Shown: piece after piece, positions 14,195 to 23,899 of the stretch
Numbering within the stretch: the first letter of the stretch is position 1
Layout: each line of letters begins with the position of its first letter
Origin: JACJYE01 sp964432875
GTDB lineage: Bacteria > Bacteroidota > Bacteroidia > Chitinophagales > Saprospiraceae
Length of the DNA: 31,209 bases
NCBI GenBank assembly: GCA_964432875.1
Contig: CAYSPJ010000056.1
Span: forward strand, 1-31,209
Direction of reading: 5' to 3'
The notes under the pieces: model-generated
Databases searched by the model: none
What the model was told of the DNA's origin: nothing
The model's input: only the letters and a program-made list of their open reading frames with translations
Made by a program: the position numbers and the translations under genes

Positions 14195-15421
14195 ATGAGC
14201 GATAAGACTAAAATACCGGTACCTAAGGAATTCACGGAGAGCCAGTTTCGGACGCAGCCGGAGATGCTGCAGGTACAACAGAAGCCTGGAAAGCTTTTCA
14301 TCGGCATCCCCAAAGAGGCTACTTTGCAGGAAAACCGCGTGGCACTAGTCCCTTCTTCGGTAGAGACGCTCATTGCCCACGGCCATCGGGTAGTAGTGGA
14401 AAAGGATGCCGGAGAGAAGTCCAATTATTCCGACCATGATTACTCCGAGGCAGGGGCAGATATTGCCTATACTACGGAGCAGGTTTACAAAGCCAATGTA
14501 ATCTTAAAAGTAGCCCCCCCCACGCTGCAGGAGATCGAGCTGATGCACCCCAATCAGATCCTGATTTCTCCTTTGCAGATGCCGATTATCAATGCTGATT
14601 ACATCAACAAACTGCGCCAGAAGCGCGTCATCGCGCTGGCGATGGAATACATCATGGATGAATCCGGCACTTTCCCCATCGTGCGGATCATGAGCGAAAT
14701 CGCCGGCATCAGCGCTATGCTGACGGCGGCCGAGCTGATGGCTTCCACCAGCCGGGGCAAAGGCGTATTGCTGGGAGGCATTTCGGGCGTCCCCAGTGCT
14801 AAAGTTGTCATCTTGGGAGCAGGCATAGTAGCAGAGTATGCTACCCGGGCTGCCCTGGGGTTGGGGGCAGAAGTACGCATTTTTGACAATAATATCTACA
14901 AGCTCAAGCGCCTGCAAAACCAGGTCGGACGCCCGCTTTACACCTCTTCGCTCAACCCCCACTACCTGGAGCAGGAATTGCTCAATACCGACGTAGCTAT
15001 CGGCGCTATCCACTCCAAATCAGGCCGCACACCGGTAATCGTCAGCGAGGAGATGGTGGCCAATATGAAGCCTGGCGCGGTCATCATCGACGTCAGTATT
15101 GACCAGGGCGGTTGCTTTGCCACCTCTGAAGTCACCTCTCTGGATAAGCCGACTTTCATCAAAAATGAGGTCATCCACTACTGTGTGCCCAACATCGCGT
15201 CTCGCGTCTCGCGCACTTCCTCCATCGCAGTGAGCAACATCCTCACGCCCATACTGTTGAGGGCTGGGAGTACGGGCAGTATCGAGTACTTGCTTTTCAA
15301 CAACCCGGGCCTGCGCCATGGTGTCTATACCTACAAAGGCTGCCTGACCAACAGTTACCTGGGCGAACGCTTCGACATCAAATCTACCGGGTTGGATTTG
15401 CTGATTACTTCCAGTTTGTAA
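14195..15421 (+). CDS. ald: Alanine dehydrogenase-like NAD(P)-binding protein
   Basis: The predicted protein has 408 residues of the alanine dehydrogenase/PntA N-terminal family, longer than classic Ald (about 370) because of a 30-residue N-terminal extension. Conserved features are IGIPKEATLQENRVALVPSS with the substrate Arg, VILKVAPP with the substrate Lys (Lys105), the Rossmann loop VVILGAGIVAEYA (208-216), and IIDVSIDQGG with Asp. The position of catalytic His96 in mycobacterial Ald appears as Gln in ISPLQMP, as in transhydrogenase PntA. Whether it deaminates alanine is therefore uncertain, although this Bacteroidota group is generally annotated that way. Likely co-transcribed with tsaE. 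Confidence 0.82.
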   Translation: MSDKTKIPVPKEFTESQFRTQPEMLQVQQKPGKLFIGIPKEATLQENRVALVPSSVETLIAHGHRVVVEKDAGEKSNYSDHDYSEAGADIAYTTEQVYKANVILKVAPPTLQEIELMHPNQILISPLQMPIINADYINKLRQKRVIALAMEYIMDESGTFPIVRIMSEIAGISAMLTAAELMASTSRGKGVLLGGISGVPSAKVVILGAGIVAEYATRAALGLGAEVRIFDNNIYKLKRLQNQVGRPLYTSSLNPHYLEQELLNTDVAIGAIHSKSGRTPVIVSEEMVANMKPGAVIIDVSIDQGGCFATSEVTSLDKPTFIKNEVIHYCVPNIASRVSRTSSIAVSNILTPILLRAGSTGSIEYLLFNNPGLRHGVYTYKGCLTNSYLGERFDIKSTGLDLLITSSL

Positions 15422-15754
15422 CCAACTTAGTGCTGAGATTGCCTGGGGTATTTTTAAACTCCTCACCTTGTCATCCTCTCTCTTGTGGCATCCATAGCGG
15501 AGGCTCTCTTGCTACTCCTCTTGAGATTTAGGGGGCAGTAAAATACTATGAGCTACGAACCGTGAGCTTTGTGGGCGCTTGAAAGGTTTATGTAACAAGC
15601 TGTTATTCAATTGGATGAAAAGAGCCAAGCGGACAGGTTTTATGGCTCCGGGATTTTTTTTAAAAAAAAGCGCTGGGGATTTATGGAATTTGCCCACTTG
15701 CTGCGACTATATTATATGAAAACCATTATTTCACCCTCTAATGACCTGCTAGTT
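15422..15754. other. Intergenic stretch, nothing recognised
   Basis: No gene or RNA is recognised in these 333 bp. There is an A/T inverted run at about 15652-15668 (T8 followed by A8), and in-frame ATGs at 15611 and 15716 that extend the following PUR gene without any family likeness. Confidence 0.5.
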
Positions 15755-15991
15755 ATGGAAAAGAAGACATTATATTCTGAAACTGCAAAAGGGGCGAGCA
15801 GCACCTACTTCTTCGATTTGAGAACAGCCAAAAACGGCAAGCCTTACCTCTCCATGGTAGAAAGCCGCAAGGGCAAGGAAGGGGCCTTTGAGCGCGTGCG
15901 CATGCTGGTCCGCTCACCGGACTTTGACAAATTTGCCGCAGCCTTGAAGGCCGCAATCACACAAAGTAAGGAAACCGTTGCTGCCAATTAA
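15755..15991 (+). CDS. DUF3276/PUR-domain nucleic acid-binding protein
   Basis: The predicted protein has 78 residues. It matches the single PUR repeat of Bacteroidota and spirochaetes (DUF3276; the Borrelia homologue BpuR binds DNA and RNA): YSETAKGASSTYFFDLRTAKNGKPYLSMVESRK, then FERVRMLVRSPDFDKFAAAL. Such proteins form dimers that bind single-stranded nucleic acid. I chose the ATG at 15755 because the family begins a few residues before the YFFD strand; earlier ATGs add unlike sequence. It precedes a small HTH gene on the same strand. Confidence 0.83.
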   Translation: MEKKTLYSETAKGASSTYFFDLRTAKNGKPYLSMVESRKGKEGAFERVRMLVRSPDFDKFAAALKAAITQSKETVAAN

Positions 15992-16082
15992 AGGCGGCTT
16001 TATGGCAATACAACGGCTCCAGGCGCGAGAGCGCTACCCAAAACATCAAACCTTATCCCTAAACCTGAAAAAACACTGGATT

Positions 16083-16265
16083 ATGTATGCTGTCAAAACC
16101 CGCGAGCAAATCGCCATCGAATTTGGCATCAGCCGTAAAACACTCTATAATTGGCTCAAAAACGAAAAAATAACCATCAAGAGCCGCCTGGTCTCACCCA
16201 AAGACCTGGCATTGATATACGAACGCTTTGGCAGGCCCGAAAAGCAACGGAGCTGGAGGAATTGA
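16083..16265 (+). CDS. Small stand-alone helix-turn-helix protein (paralogue 2)
   Basis: The predicted protein has 60 residues: an HTH (VKTREQIAIEFGISRKTLYN) and a short helical tail (VSPKDLALIYERFGRPEK). The HTH is like those at the N-terminus of IS transposases, with no catalytic part. The ATG at 16083 places the conserved Thr-Arg at residues 6-7, exactly as in the paralogue at 4302-4520, which supports this start. An in-frame ATG at 16002 would add 27 residues and lie 10 bp after the PUR gene. Possible DNA-binding regulator; target unknown. Confidence 0.65.
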   Translation: MYAVKTREQIAIEFGISRKTLYNWLKNEKITIKSRLVSPKDLALIYERFGRPEKQRSWRN

Positions 16266-16534
16266 GCTCCATAAAGCATAGGCTTGTTGCAGGGGGGCAG
16301 CGTGGTGGAGAAAAAGAGCCCTATTTGCCCGCGATGATCCCCGCTGCAGCAAATCTAATTTCTTCCCTGGCCCACTTTTCAGCAACTTGCAGCCTTGCGC
16401 CGGGCAAAGTTCTAGTCGCTCTCCACCTTCGCAGGCTGCCTTTTTATACTATTTCGGCAAAAAACTTCCTTCGGTTACAGACGGGAAGGAGTCTTGGAAA
16501 ACCAAGCCTCCCTACCCTGGCGCCCATCTCAACA

Positions 16535-17341
16535 CTAATCGAGGCTGTTCACTGCCAGCCAGCCTACTTTGCCCCGATGGCTAGCCAACCACCACTCGGG
16601 GGTAGTGCGCTCTAATATTTCGACTTGGGTGCCCGTATTTAGTTTTGCAATGATTTTGCCGCTGCCCCCTATAGCGTAATAGAGGTGGGCATCCTTTGCC
16701 ACCCGGAAGAGCTTCTGGGCCCTGTTGAGCTGGCTGGATGGGGGTGCTGCCTCATTTGGGGTCTGCTGTTGTGCCGCTATCGAAGGTGAAACGATGGAGA
16801 TTGGCGCCTCTGCTTCCGGTTGCTCGGGTAAGGCCATGCTAATTACCGGCTCTTCAGCCTTTTCAGGCATGCGGATTTTACTCATTACCGCCTCTTGCTT
16901 GAGGGGCACCTCTGTCTCCGTTAGTTGGGTTGCCGTCAGGGTTAGCTCCAAGGGCGTATGCTCCCAGATTTCGACTTTGATATAATGGTCAAACCCGCGC
17001 TCGAGATGTAGTTCGCTGAAGCTGCCTATTTGTCTTTTAGTGCGTACCAATTTGCGTTGCCCGTCAGGCTGCGCTTTGAAGACATCCACATAAAAGTGCT
17101 CTGCTGGCGCTACGCCATCATTTTCTTTGACCCAAAGCTCCACGGTGGCGTACTGGCTTTGGATACTATTACCAGTTACCTGAGGCTGCGGGCTTGGCGG
17201 TGGTGGAGACTTTTTACGGCGGCTGGTGTTTTTTTCGACTAAGCCTCCAGTTGAGATGGCAGCTTCAATAAACTGATCTCCTTGTGCTGGCAAGAAGGCC
17301 GCCGCCAGCATTAGGGAAAAAAGCAGCAATGTGTTTCTCAT
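16535..17341 (-). CDS. Secreted protein with C-terminal SH3-like domain
   Basis: The predicted protein has 268 residues. Signal peptide MRNTLLLFSLMLAAAFLPAQ is followed by a basic/proline-rich linker (SRRKKSPPPPSPQPQ) and a middle beta-rich domain (YATVELWVKENDGVAPAEHFYVDV to about residue 140). A Pro/Glu/Ala-rich linker leads to a bacterial SH3 domain (AHLYYAIGGSGKIIAKLNTGT, then WWLASHRGKVGWLAVNSLD). SH3b domains in exported proteins usually bind peptidoglycan or protein partners. The ATG at 17341 gives the signal peptide; an upstream ATG at 17377 does not. It starts 75 bp after the stop of the giant adhesin and may be co-transcribed with it. Confidence 0.78.
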   Translation of the reverse strand: MRNTLLLFSLMLAAAFLPAQGDQFIEAAISTGGLVEKNTSRRKKSPPPPSPQPQVTGNSIQSQYATVELWVKENDGVAPAEHFYVDVFKAQPDGQRKLVRTKRQIGSFSELHLERGFDHYIKVEIWEHTPLELTLTATQLTETEVPLKQEAVMSKIRMPEKAEEPVISMALPEQPEAEAPISIVSPSIAAQQQTPNEAAPPSSQLNRAQKLFRVAKDAHLYYAIGGSGKIIAKLNTGTQVEILERTTPEWWLASHRGKVGWLAVNSLD

Positions 17342-17416
17342 TAGTATAATCGGCTTTTTGTTTTCAATCGCAAGCATATCCTACTTATACGGGCTTGCGC
17401 TGTGCAGGTTCGGTTT

Positions 17417-20400
17417 TTACCGCACTAAATTCACTTCTCCCTCGAAAATTTCAGTGCTGCCATCGACAAATTCAATCTCCGTAAAGAATGCTAAAACGGC
17501 GGCATTCATCGGTTGCCCGCGGAAATTGCCGTCCCAGCCATACTGCGGGTCGTTGGGGAGAAAGTCATTAGCATAGAAGACTTCTTCGCCCCAGCGGGTG
17601 AACACCGCTAAAGACTTGACTTTGGCCACGCTGCCGGGGCGGGCAAAAACCATGAATACGTCGTTGGCCCCATCTCCATTGGGAGAAAAGGCATTGGGGA
17701 TGAATACATTGGGCCTGCGGTCAACCAGCAAGCGGACCAAAGCTTCATCTTCGCAGCCATTGATGCTGCGTACCCTGACCCGGAAAACACTGCTTTGAGT
17801 AAGGGTGGCAATTGGATTTAGGCAATCATCGCAGCTCAATGCCGGGTCATTCCCCCAGCTTACCCAAGCCAGTTCGCTGACGGGGATATTGACCTGAGTA
17901 CGGATTTGATAGGTTTCGCCCAAGCGTACGCTCGTTTCGGGTTCTAAGGCCAGGATGACCAGTGAATCAGGCTGCTCAATGACCTGCTGTTGCCGATATT
18001 CACAGCCATTGACATCCTGCATCACCACATCGTAGAGGCCGGGAGGCACCAGCGGGAAAGCGGATGACTGTTGAAAGTGCGCTCCTCCATTAATGGAAAA
18101 CAGGTAGGGCGGTAGCCCGCCGGAGAGGGATTCTACAAAGATGCTGCCCTGGTCTCCGGCACAAAGCGGCTGGACGAGACTAATGGACGCCGTCGGGATG
18201 TCGCGGGTAACCGTAACCTCGTCTGCCGATTGGCAGCCATTATTCAAATTCGTCACTACTAATTGATAGCTGCCCGCTGCCCCGATTGAGGGTGAGAGGG
18301 TATTGCTTCCAGTGATCACCGTCCCATCAGCGGTAAACCACTGATAGGAATAGCCTGGCCCGGCCGAAGATCCGCTGCCATCGAGTTGCCGCAAGGACTC
18401 AAAGCAGGGGAGCACAAAATTTTGGCCCGCCATCGCAAGGGGAGCTTGGATGTCCTGGCTCACCAAGGCTATCGCTTCGGTAGTACAACCGTTTTCCGTG
18501 TTGATGATGGTGAGGATGTAGCTACCAGGCGCGCCAGCTAAGGCTTCGGGGCGATCAGCAGCACCGAGGATGAGTCCGCCTTGCGTGGCCCACTGGTACT
18601 CGTAAAGAGGCCCACTGCTCGAAGCGCTGCCGTCCAGGGCCGTAGTTGCCACTATACAGTTCAACTCTTCCGGGGGCAAAATTTGGACGATGGGCTGGGT
18701 CGTATCCTGGCCCACAGTTACAGCCGTACTTGCGGCGCAGCCATTATCCTGGTTCAAGATGGCCAAGGTATAGAGGCCGGGGGTAGAAACCGGCAACAGC
18801 AAAGGGTCTGCCCCAGGGGTGACAGCGCCTCCTGGCCCCGCCCATTGGTAGGCATAGATGCTGCCGACGCTGGAGCCAGCAGCATCCAGCGCGACTGTTT
18901 GCTGGCGGCAGGTCAGGGTTTCGGGCGCAGCAATGGTTGCTGAGGGCGCGGTGATGTCCTGAGCTAAGAGTACCTCCGCGCTGGCCGAGCAGCCATTCTC
19001 CTGGTTCAAAATGAGCAGGGTATAAGAGCCCGGAGCATTGACGAGTGGCATCGGGGTATCCGCGCCGCTCAGTATGTTGCCATCGGCGCTGGCCCATTGG
19101 TAGGCAAAAGCAGCCCCGGCACTGGAGGCGCTGGCATCCAAGGGCAATTCCTCGAGGGCGCAAGTTAATAAGCCCGGGCTGGCGATGCTCACTAAGGGCG
19201 GTTCAATATCTTGAAGGACCCCAACCGTCATGGTGCTGGAACAGCCGTTAGAAGTATCCTGTATGGTGAGGGCGTAGCTGCCGGGCGCACCGGCAATAGC
19301 CGCAATGCCACCGTCGTTGCCGATGATGAGGCCATCCGTAGTAACCCATTGGTAAAGGAAGCCAGGCCCGCTGCTAGAGCCTGCTCCATCCAAGCTGACG
19401 GACGTAGTTGAGCAGTCTAACTGGGCTGGGGTAGCAATCTGCACCACTGGTGGGGTAATGTTTTGAATGACGCTGGCCTGAGCCGTATCGCGACAGCCGT
19501 TTTCATTGTTCGTGGTAATCAAAGTATAAGTGCCAGGCGCATTTGCCACTGGCGTCAACGTAGTACCGCCGCTGGTGATACTGCCGCCAGCGCTCGCTTG
19601 CCATTGATAGCTGAAGAGCGCGCCAGTGCTGGAAGCCGCCCCATCCAGTTGGATGCTTTCCACTGCGCAGGTGAGCACCTCAGGGGTGGCGATGGCTGCC
19701 GTTGGCGGTAAAATATCCTGAGAAACCGTGACCGTTAGAGAATCAGCACAGCCATTGTTTTGGTTGTAAAGGAGCAGAGCGTATGCCCCTGGGGCGCTGA
19801 CTATCGGCAAGGGGGTATCTGCTCCACTGACAATCTGCCCGTCTGGCGAAGACCATTGATAGGAAAGGTAAGGGGCTGAATCAGAGCTAGTGGCATCGAG
19901 CTGCACGGCTAGCTGAGTACAGTTCAGCAAGCCCGGGCTGGCAATGCTAATATTGGGCGAAGTGAAATCGGCGCTGAGCGTTACGGTAGCCGATTGGGTA
20001 CACCCATTTTCGGTATTCGTAACCGTCAGTACATAGCTCCCCGGAGCATCTGCCAGAGGTGACAGGCCATCTGCACCCGCGAGGATATTGCCGTCCATTG
20101 ACGACCATTGGTAGGCGTATTGGCTACCCTGGCTCGAAGCACTGCCGTCGAGTAGCACATTGGGGGCTAGGCAATTCAGTACTTGGGGGCTGCCGGCATC
20201 GGCAATAGGTGCTATCGTGTCGATCAGCACTTCCACCGAGGCAACCGCCTCGCAGTTGTTGATCAGGTTGGTGAGCCGCAGGAGGTAAATGCCTGGAGCA
20301 TCAACCACCGGAGCTAGGCTTTGCTGCCCGGATACGATATTGCCTTCCGCAGTGGACCATTCGGTTGCGAAACTGCTGCCCTGGCTCGAAGCGCTTGCAT

Positions 20401-23400
20401 CAAGGGAAATGGAAAGGCGTTCGCAATTCAAGGGGAGTGGCATCGCTACTTGTGCCAGGGGGAAGCCTACATCCTGGGCTACCACTACGCTGTCGCTGGC
20501 GCTACAGCCGTTACTGGTATCCAGTATTTCCAGCGTATAGTTGCCCGCCTGGCTGGCAAGGGCGTCCGGGCTAGATCCGCCAGAGATGATGCTTCCGTCT
20601 GGCGTGCTCCAGGTGTATAGAAAGTTGTTGCCGGCACTGGATGTAGAGCCATCGAGCACTACGCTGGCGTTGTCGCAGGTCAGGGTATCAGGCAGGGCGA
20701 TAATGACTATTGGCGTGGCGAAATCCTCATTTACATCCACCTCATCGATGGCGCTGCAGCCGTTGGATAAATTAAGTACCAACAACTGATAGGTGCCGGG
20801 CTGGCTTACGGTGGGCGTCAGCGAGTTGGCCGCTGCGATGGGCTGGCTAGTTGTCCCAGTCCATTCGTAAAAAAAGGCCCCTGCTTGGCTTGACTGCTCC
20901 CCTTCGAGTTGGATGGTGGGAAAGCTGCAATTCAAGGTTTGATTATTCCCCGCATCAGCGATGGGGTGTAGGGTATCCTGACTAATGGTGGCGGCAGCAG
21001 TTTGCAGGCAGCCATTTTGCGTATTGAGGATTTCCAAGGTATAAGTGCCTGGCGCATCAATCAAAGGCGCCAGCCCATCAGTACCGGATAAGAAGTTTCC
21101 GCCTGTAGTTGACCAGGAAAGGGCAAAGGGAGGACCCTGGCTGGAGGCGCTGGCATCGATGGTGAGTACCGTATTCAGGCAATTCAGGATGCCCGGAGGC
21201 AGTATTTGCGCCAGGGGGGCTATGGTGTCCTGGAACACATTGACTGCTGCGCTGGTAGTACAAGTATTTTGTACGTTGGTGATGAGCAACTGATAAAGCC
21301 CTGCTGCGCCGACGGTTGCGGTAAGGCTTTGGTTCCCAGAAAGGATTACGCCATCCGGTGTTGTCCATTGATAGGTAAAAATCCCGCCTTGAGAGGATGC
21401 CGTTGCGTCAAGCGCTACTGTGGCGGTATTACAATCCAGCGTATCCACCGCGCCAATGGCTGCGATAGGGAGCTGGACATCTTCCGCTACATTCACGGTG
21501 CCGACGCTGAAGCAGGCATTATCGAGGTTGGTAATCGTCAGGCTATATTGGCCAGGCGCATCAACGATGGCTTGCAAGGAATCCTGCAGGCTGGCAAAGT
21601 TGCCATCGGGCGTTGACCAGGCATAACTAAAACCAGGGCCTTGAGCAGAGCCACTGGCATCAATCACTACCTGCGAAATGCTGCAATTGAGGGTGTCCGG
21701 GACCGCTAGCGTCAAGACAGGGGCATCGGCATTGCTAGACACTTGAACGGAATCGACCGCACTACAACCATTGCTGGTATTAGTTACCTCCAGGATGTAA
21801 AGGCCTGGGGCATTGACCAAGGGCATCAATCCAGTCTGGCCAGAGAGGAAACTGCCGTTAAGGCTCGCCCATTGGTAGGTATAGCCAGCACCTTGGGTGG
21901 AGTTGCTACCATCGAGCAGTAGTGAAGCATCACCACAAGAGAGTACCTGGTCGAGCCCTGCGTTGGCAGTCGGAGTACTAATGTTTTGCGTTACCAGCAC
22001 GGAGTCCTGGCCGCTACACCCATCAGCGGGGTTGGTTACCGTAAGGGTGTAAAGGCCGGGCGCGCCGATGGTTGGAGTAAGCGAGTTAGCACCGGTCAGG
22101 ATGAGGCCATTGGCAGTGGTCCAGGCATAGAGGAAGTTTGGCCCTTGTTCGGATCCAGTCCCATCGAGGATGAGCTGAGTCAGGTCGCAAGTCAATATGC
22201 CCGGCGTTTGTACATCAACATCCAGAGATAGAGGGCCCGCGTTTACCGTCACGCTGGTCGCATCTGAACAGCCATTGACTAGATTAGTGACGGTGAGGAT
22301 GTAAAGGCCAGGCTCGTTTACCACTGGCATGGGGGTATTGGCACCGGAGACGATATTCCCGTTCGGGGTTGACCAGGAGTAAGAAAACATATTGCCCTGG
22401 GAGGAAGCCGAAGCATCGAGGGTGAGCTGAGGGTTTTGGCATCCCAGCACCCCGTCGACGCTGGCTGCTGCCAGGGGTGGTTCGTCGTCAGAAGTAACCA
22501 GGACACTGGCTTCCTCCTGGCAGCCGGTATTGACGTTGGTAACCGTGAGTGTGTATAGCCCTGGGGCACCAATAGTGGGGAAGAGCGTATTTGCGCCCTG
22601 TAGGATCTGCCCATCCTGGGTTGTCCATTGGTAAGCAAAGAGCGAACCGGTAGAGGAGCCCGCCCCACTCAGTTGTATGGCCGGGGTCAAACAACTAACC
22701 TGCCCGCCAAAGGCATTGGCCAGAGGCACGTTGGGGTCGGGAAATACTTGGACGGTAGTCTGTGCGCTACACATAGAAACACCATTATTGTAGGTCACGG
22801 TCAGCGTAAAAGTACCTTCGGAAGCGATTTCCAAAATAGGGCTATTGAAGCCAGAGACGATCATCCCGTCGGTCGAAGTCCATTGGTAAGTAATGAAAGG
22901 GCCAGAGGAAGAACCGCTGCCATTCAGCAAAAAAGTAGGCTGGTTGCAAGTAATGAGCGGCGGGGTCGCAATAGTAGCAACCAAGGGGTTGATAAAAACA
23001 CTGGTCTGGCTGGTGGCGATGCAGCCGTTGCTGGTATTGGTCAGGGTGAGGATATATATCCCCGGAGCATTGACTACGGGAAAGAGGGTGTTGCCGCCAG
23101 AGACGATATTGCCGCCAATAGTGGACCAGCTGTAGGCAAAATCGGCTCCCATGTCAGAGGCGGAGCCATCCAAGGTGGTTTGTACGCCGATACAGGGGAT
23201 TATAGCCGAGGGCCCTGCATCCGCGATGACTGGCGGCGGCAGGGTTGGGCAAATCAAATGAGTATTGGAAGCCCCGCCAGTGGAAGCGGTGTAACCCCAA
23301 AAGGCCAGGCTGTTGCCGCCAAAAACGTTGTTGATGATATCGTAATTACCGGATAGGACTGGCACTCCATTAAAAGAAACGCTATAAGCATTGCCCACGG

Positions 23401-23899
23401 GGTTCCAGGTAAAGGTAATGATGTGATTGGCACCATCTTCGATATTGCCGAGGCTGACGGGCCCGTTGATGGGGGCTTGCATATTGCCATTGATATTGAC
23501 GGCGCAGTGGTCGTCGGGGATATCACCGCTAGCAGGACCATTGTCCCAAGTGTCGAACTCGACGATAAAAGAATTGGGGATGCCTGCCGCGCCGATGCCA
23601 ATGCCGGACCCGCCGCAAACAGCGGTGTTGTTGGATTGATAAACCAAGCAGATCCCATCGGCGCCGTTGGCGTCGTTGCTGCCGAAGTTCGCAGTCATAG
23701 TATGGGTGAAGGGTTGCGAAAAATCGACGGGAGTATTCAGCCAGGCACAGCCTTGCTGAGTAGGTTGGTTGGCCGTCAGTTGGATACAGCTCCCCTGGTT
23801 GATAGCATTGCCCACCGTGATAAACGAGCCATTACATGGTATCTGGGCTGCTAGCAGCCCAGCTTTCAATACAAAAAAAAGCGTGTAGAATCGTCTCAT
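17417..23899 (-). CDS. Giant T9SS-exported adhesin: L-type lectin, 20 Ig/PKD-like repeats, gliding-motility CTD
   Basis: The predicted protein has 2160 residues. Signal peptide MRRFYTLFFVLKAGLLAAQ leads to an L-type lectin-like domain (about 21-217) with NGADGICLVYQSN and FIVEFDTWDNG, the latter resembling the metal-binding strand of legume-type lectins. Twenty tandem repeats of about 84 residues follow (224-1901), each with the pattern LxC, LDxSxSSxG, YxWxTxDGxIxSG, APGxYxLTxTNxxNGC. Two Cys per repeat probably form one disulfide. Then come an SprB-like repeat (LCAGDQGSIFVESLSGGLPPY), a linker, and a type B type IX secretion sorting domain (about 2070-2160; FIPNAFSPNGDGANDVFMVF, then WGEEVFY and WDGNFRGQ). 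Likely a surface adhesin that binds glycans. I chose the ATG at 23899 for the signal peptide. Confidence 0.9.
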   Translation of the reverse strand: MRRFYTLFFVLKAGLLAAQIPCNGSFITVGNAINQGSCIQLTANQPTQQGCAWLNTPVDFSQPFTHTMTANFGSNDANGADGICLVYQSNNTAVCGGSGIGIGAAGIPNSFIVEFDTWDNGPASGDIPDDHCAVNINGNMQAPINGPVSLGNIEDGANHIITFTWNPVGNAYSVSFNGVPVLSGNYDIINNVFGGNSLAFWGYTASTGGASNTHLICPTLPPPVIADAGPSAIIPCIGVQTTLDGSASDMGADFAYSWSTIGGNIVSGGNTLFPVVNAPGIYILTLTNTSNGCIATSQTSVFINPLVATIATPPLITCNQPTFLLNGSGSSSGPFITYQWTSTDGMIVSGFNSPILEIASEGTFTLTVTYNNGVSMCSAQTTVQVFPDPNVPLANAFGGQVSCLTPAIQLSGAGSSTGSLFAYQWTTQDGQILQGANTLFPTIGAPGLYTLTVTNVNTGCQEEASVLVTSDDEPPLAAASVDGVLGCQNPQLTLDASASSQGNMFSYSWSTPNGNIVSGANTPMPVVNEPGLYILTVTNLVNGCSDATSVTVNAGPLSLDVDVQTPGILTCDLTQLILDGTGSEQGPNFLYAWTTANGLILTGANSLTPTIGAPGLYTLTVTNPADGCSGQDSVLVTQNISTPTANAGLDQVLSCGDASLLLDGSNSTQGAGYTYQWASLNGSFLSGQTGLMPLVNAPGLYILEVTNTSNGCSAVDSVQVSSNADAPVLTLAVPDTLNCSISQVVIDASGSAQGPGFSYAWSTPDGNFASLQDSLQAIVDAPGQYSLTITNLDNACFSVGTVNVAEDVQLPIAAIGAVDTLDCNTATVALDATASSQGGIFTYQWTTPDGVILSGNQSLTATVGAAGLYQLLITNVQNTCTTSAAVNVFQDTIAPLAQILPPGILNCLNTVLTIDASASSQGPPFALSWSTTGGNFLSGTDGLAPLIDAPGTYTLEILNTQNGCLQTAAATISQDTLHPIADAGNNQTLNCSFPTIQLEGEQSSQAGAFFYEWTGTTSQPIAAANSLTPTVSQPGTYQLLVLNLSNGCSAIDEVDVNEDFATPIVIIALPDTLTCDNASVVLDGSTSSAGNNFLYTWSTPDGSIISGGSSPDALASQAGNYTLEILDTSNGCSASDSVVVAQDVGFPLAQVAMPLPLNCERLSISLDASASSQGSSFATEWSTAEGNIVSGQQSLAPVVDAPGIYLLRLTNLINNCEAVASVEVLIDTIAPIADAGSPQVLNCLAPNVLLDGSASSQGSQYAYQWSSMDGNILAGADGLSPLADAPGSYVLTVTNTENGCTQSATVTLSADFTSPNISIASPGLLNCTQLAVQLDATSSDSAPYLSYQWSSPDGQIVSGADTPLPIVSAPGAYALLLYNQNNGCADSLTVTVSQDILPPTAAIATPEVLTCAVESIQLDGAASSTGALFSYQWQASAGGSITSGGTTLTPVANAPGTYTLITTNNENGCRDTAQASVIQNITPPVVQIATPAQLDCSTTSVSLDGAGSSSGPGFLYQWVTTDGLIIGNDGGIAAIAGAPGSYALTIQDTSNGCSSTMTVGVLQDIEPPLVSIASPGLLTCALEELPLDASASSAGAAFAYQWASADGNILSGADTPMPLVNAPGSYTLLILNQENGCSASAEVLLAQDITAPSATIAAPETLTCRQQTVALDAAGSSVGSIYAYQWAGPGGAVTPGADPLLLPVSTPGLYTLAILNQDNGCAASTAVTVGQDTTQPIVQILPPEELNCIVATTALDGSASSSGPLYEYQWATQGGLILGAADRPEALAGAPGSYILTIINTENGCTTEAIALVSQDIQAPLAMAGQNFVLPCFESLRQLDGSGSSAGPGYSYQWFTADGTVITGSNTLSPSIGAAGSYQLVVTNLNNGCQSADEVTVTRDIPTASISLVQPLCAGDQGSIFVESLSGGLPPYLFSINGGAHFQQSSAFPLVPPGLYDVVMQDVNGCEYRQQQVIEQPDSLVILALEPETSVRLGETYQIRTQVNIPVSELAWVSWGNDPALSCDDCLNPIATLTQSSVFRVRVRSINGCEDEALVRLLVDRRPNVFIPNAFSPNGDGANDVFMVFARPGSVAKVKSLAVFTRWGEEVFYANDFLPNDPQYGWDGNFRGQPMNAAVLAFFTEIEFVDGSTEIFEGEVNLVR
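18197..23230 (-). repeat. In-frame tandem array encoding 20 Ig/PKD-like domains
   Basis: Twenty coding units with a period of about 252 bp encode near-equal 84-residue domains. Units are clearly diverged at the DNA level, so this is an old array rather than a recent expansion, although short blocks are almost repeated. No frame break is seen. Confidence 0.9.

Noticed and set aside
16151..16615. Plus-strand frame overlapping the HTH gene and the SH3-like gene
   Set aside because: It overlaps two better-supported genes in other frames and shows no recognisable features.
18197..23230. Regular DNA-level periodicity that might suggest CRISPR or satellite DNA
   Set aside because: The period of about 252 bp matches in-frame 84-residue protein domains; there are no short identical repeats with unique spacers.
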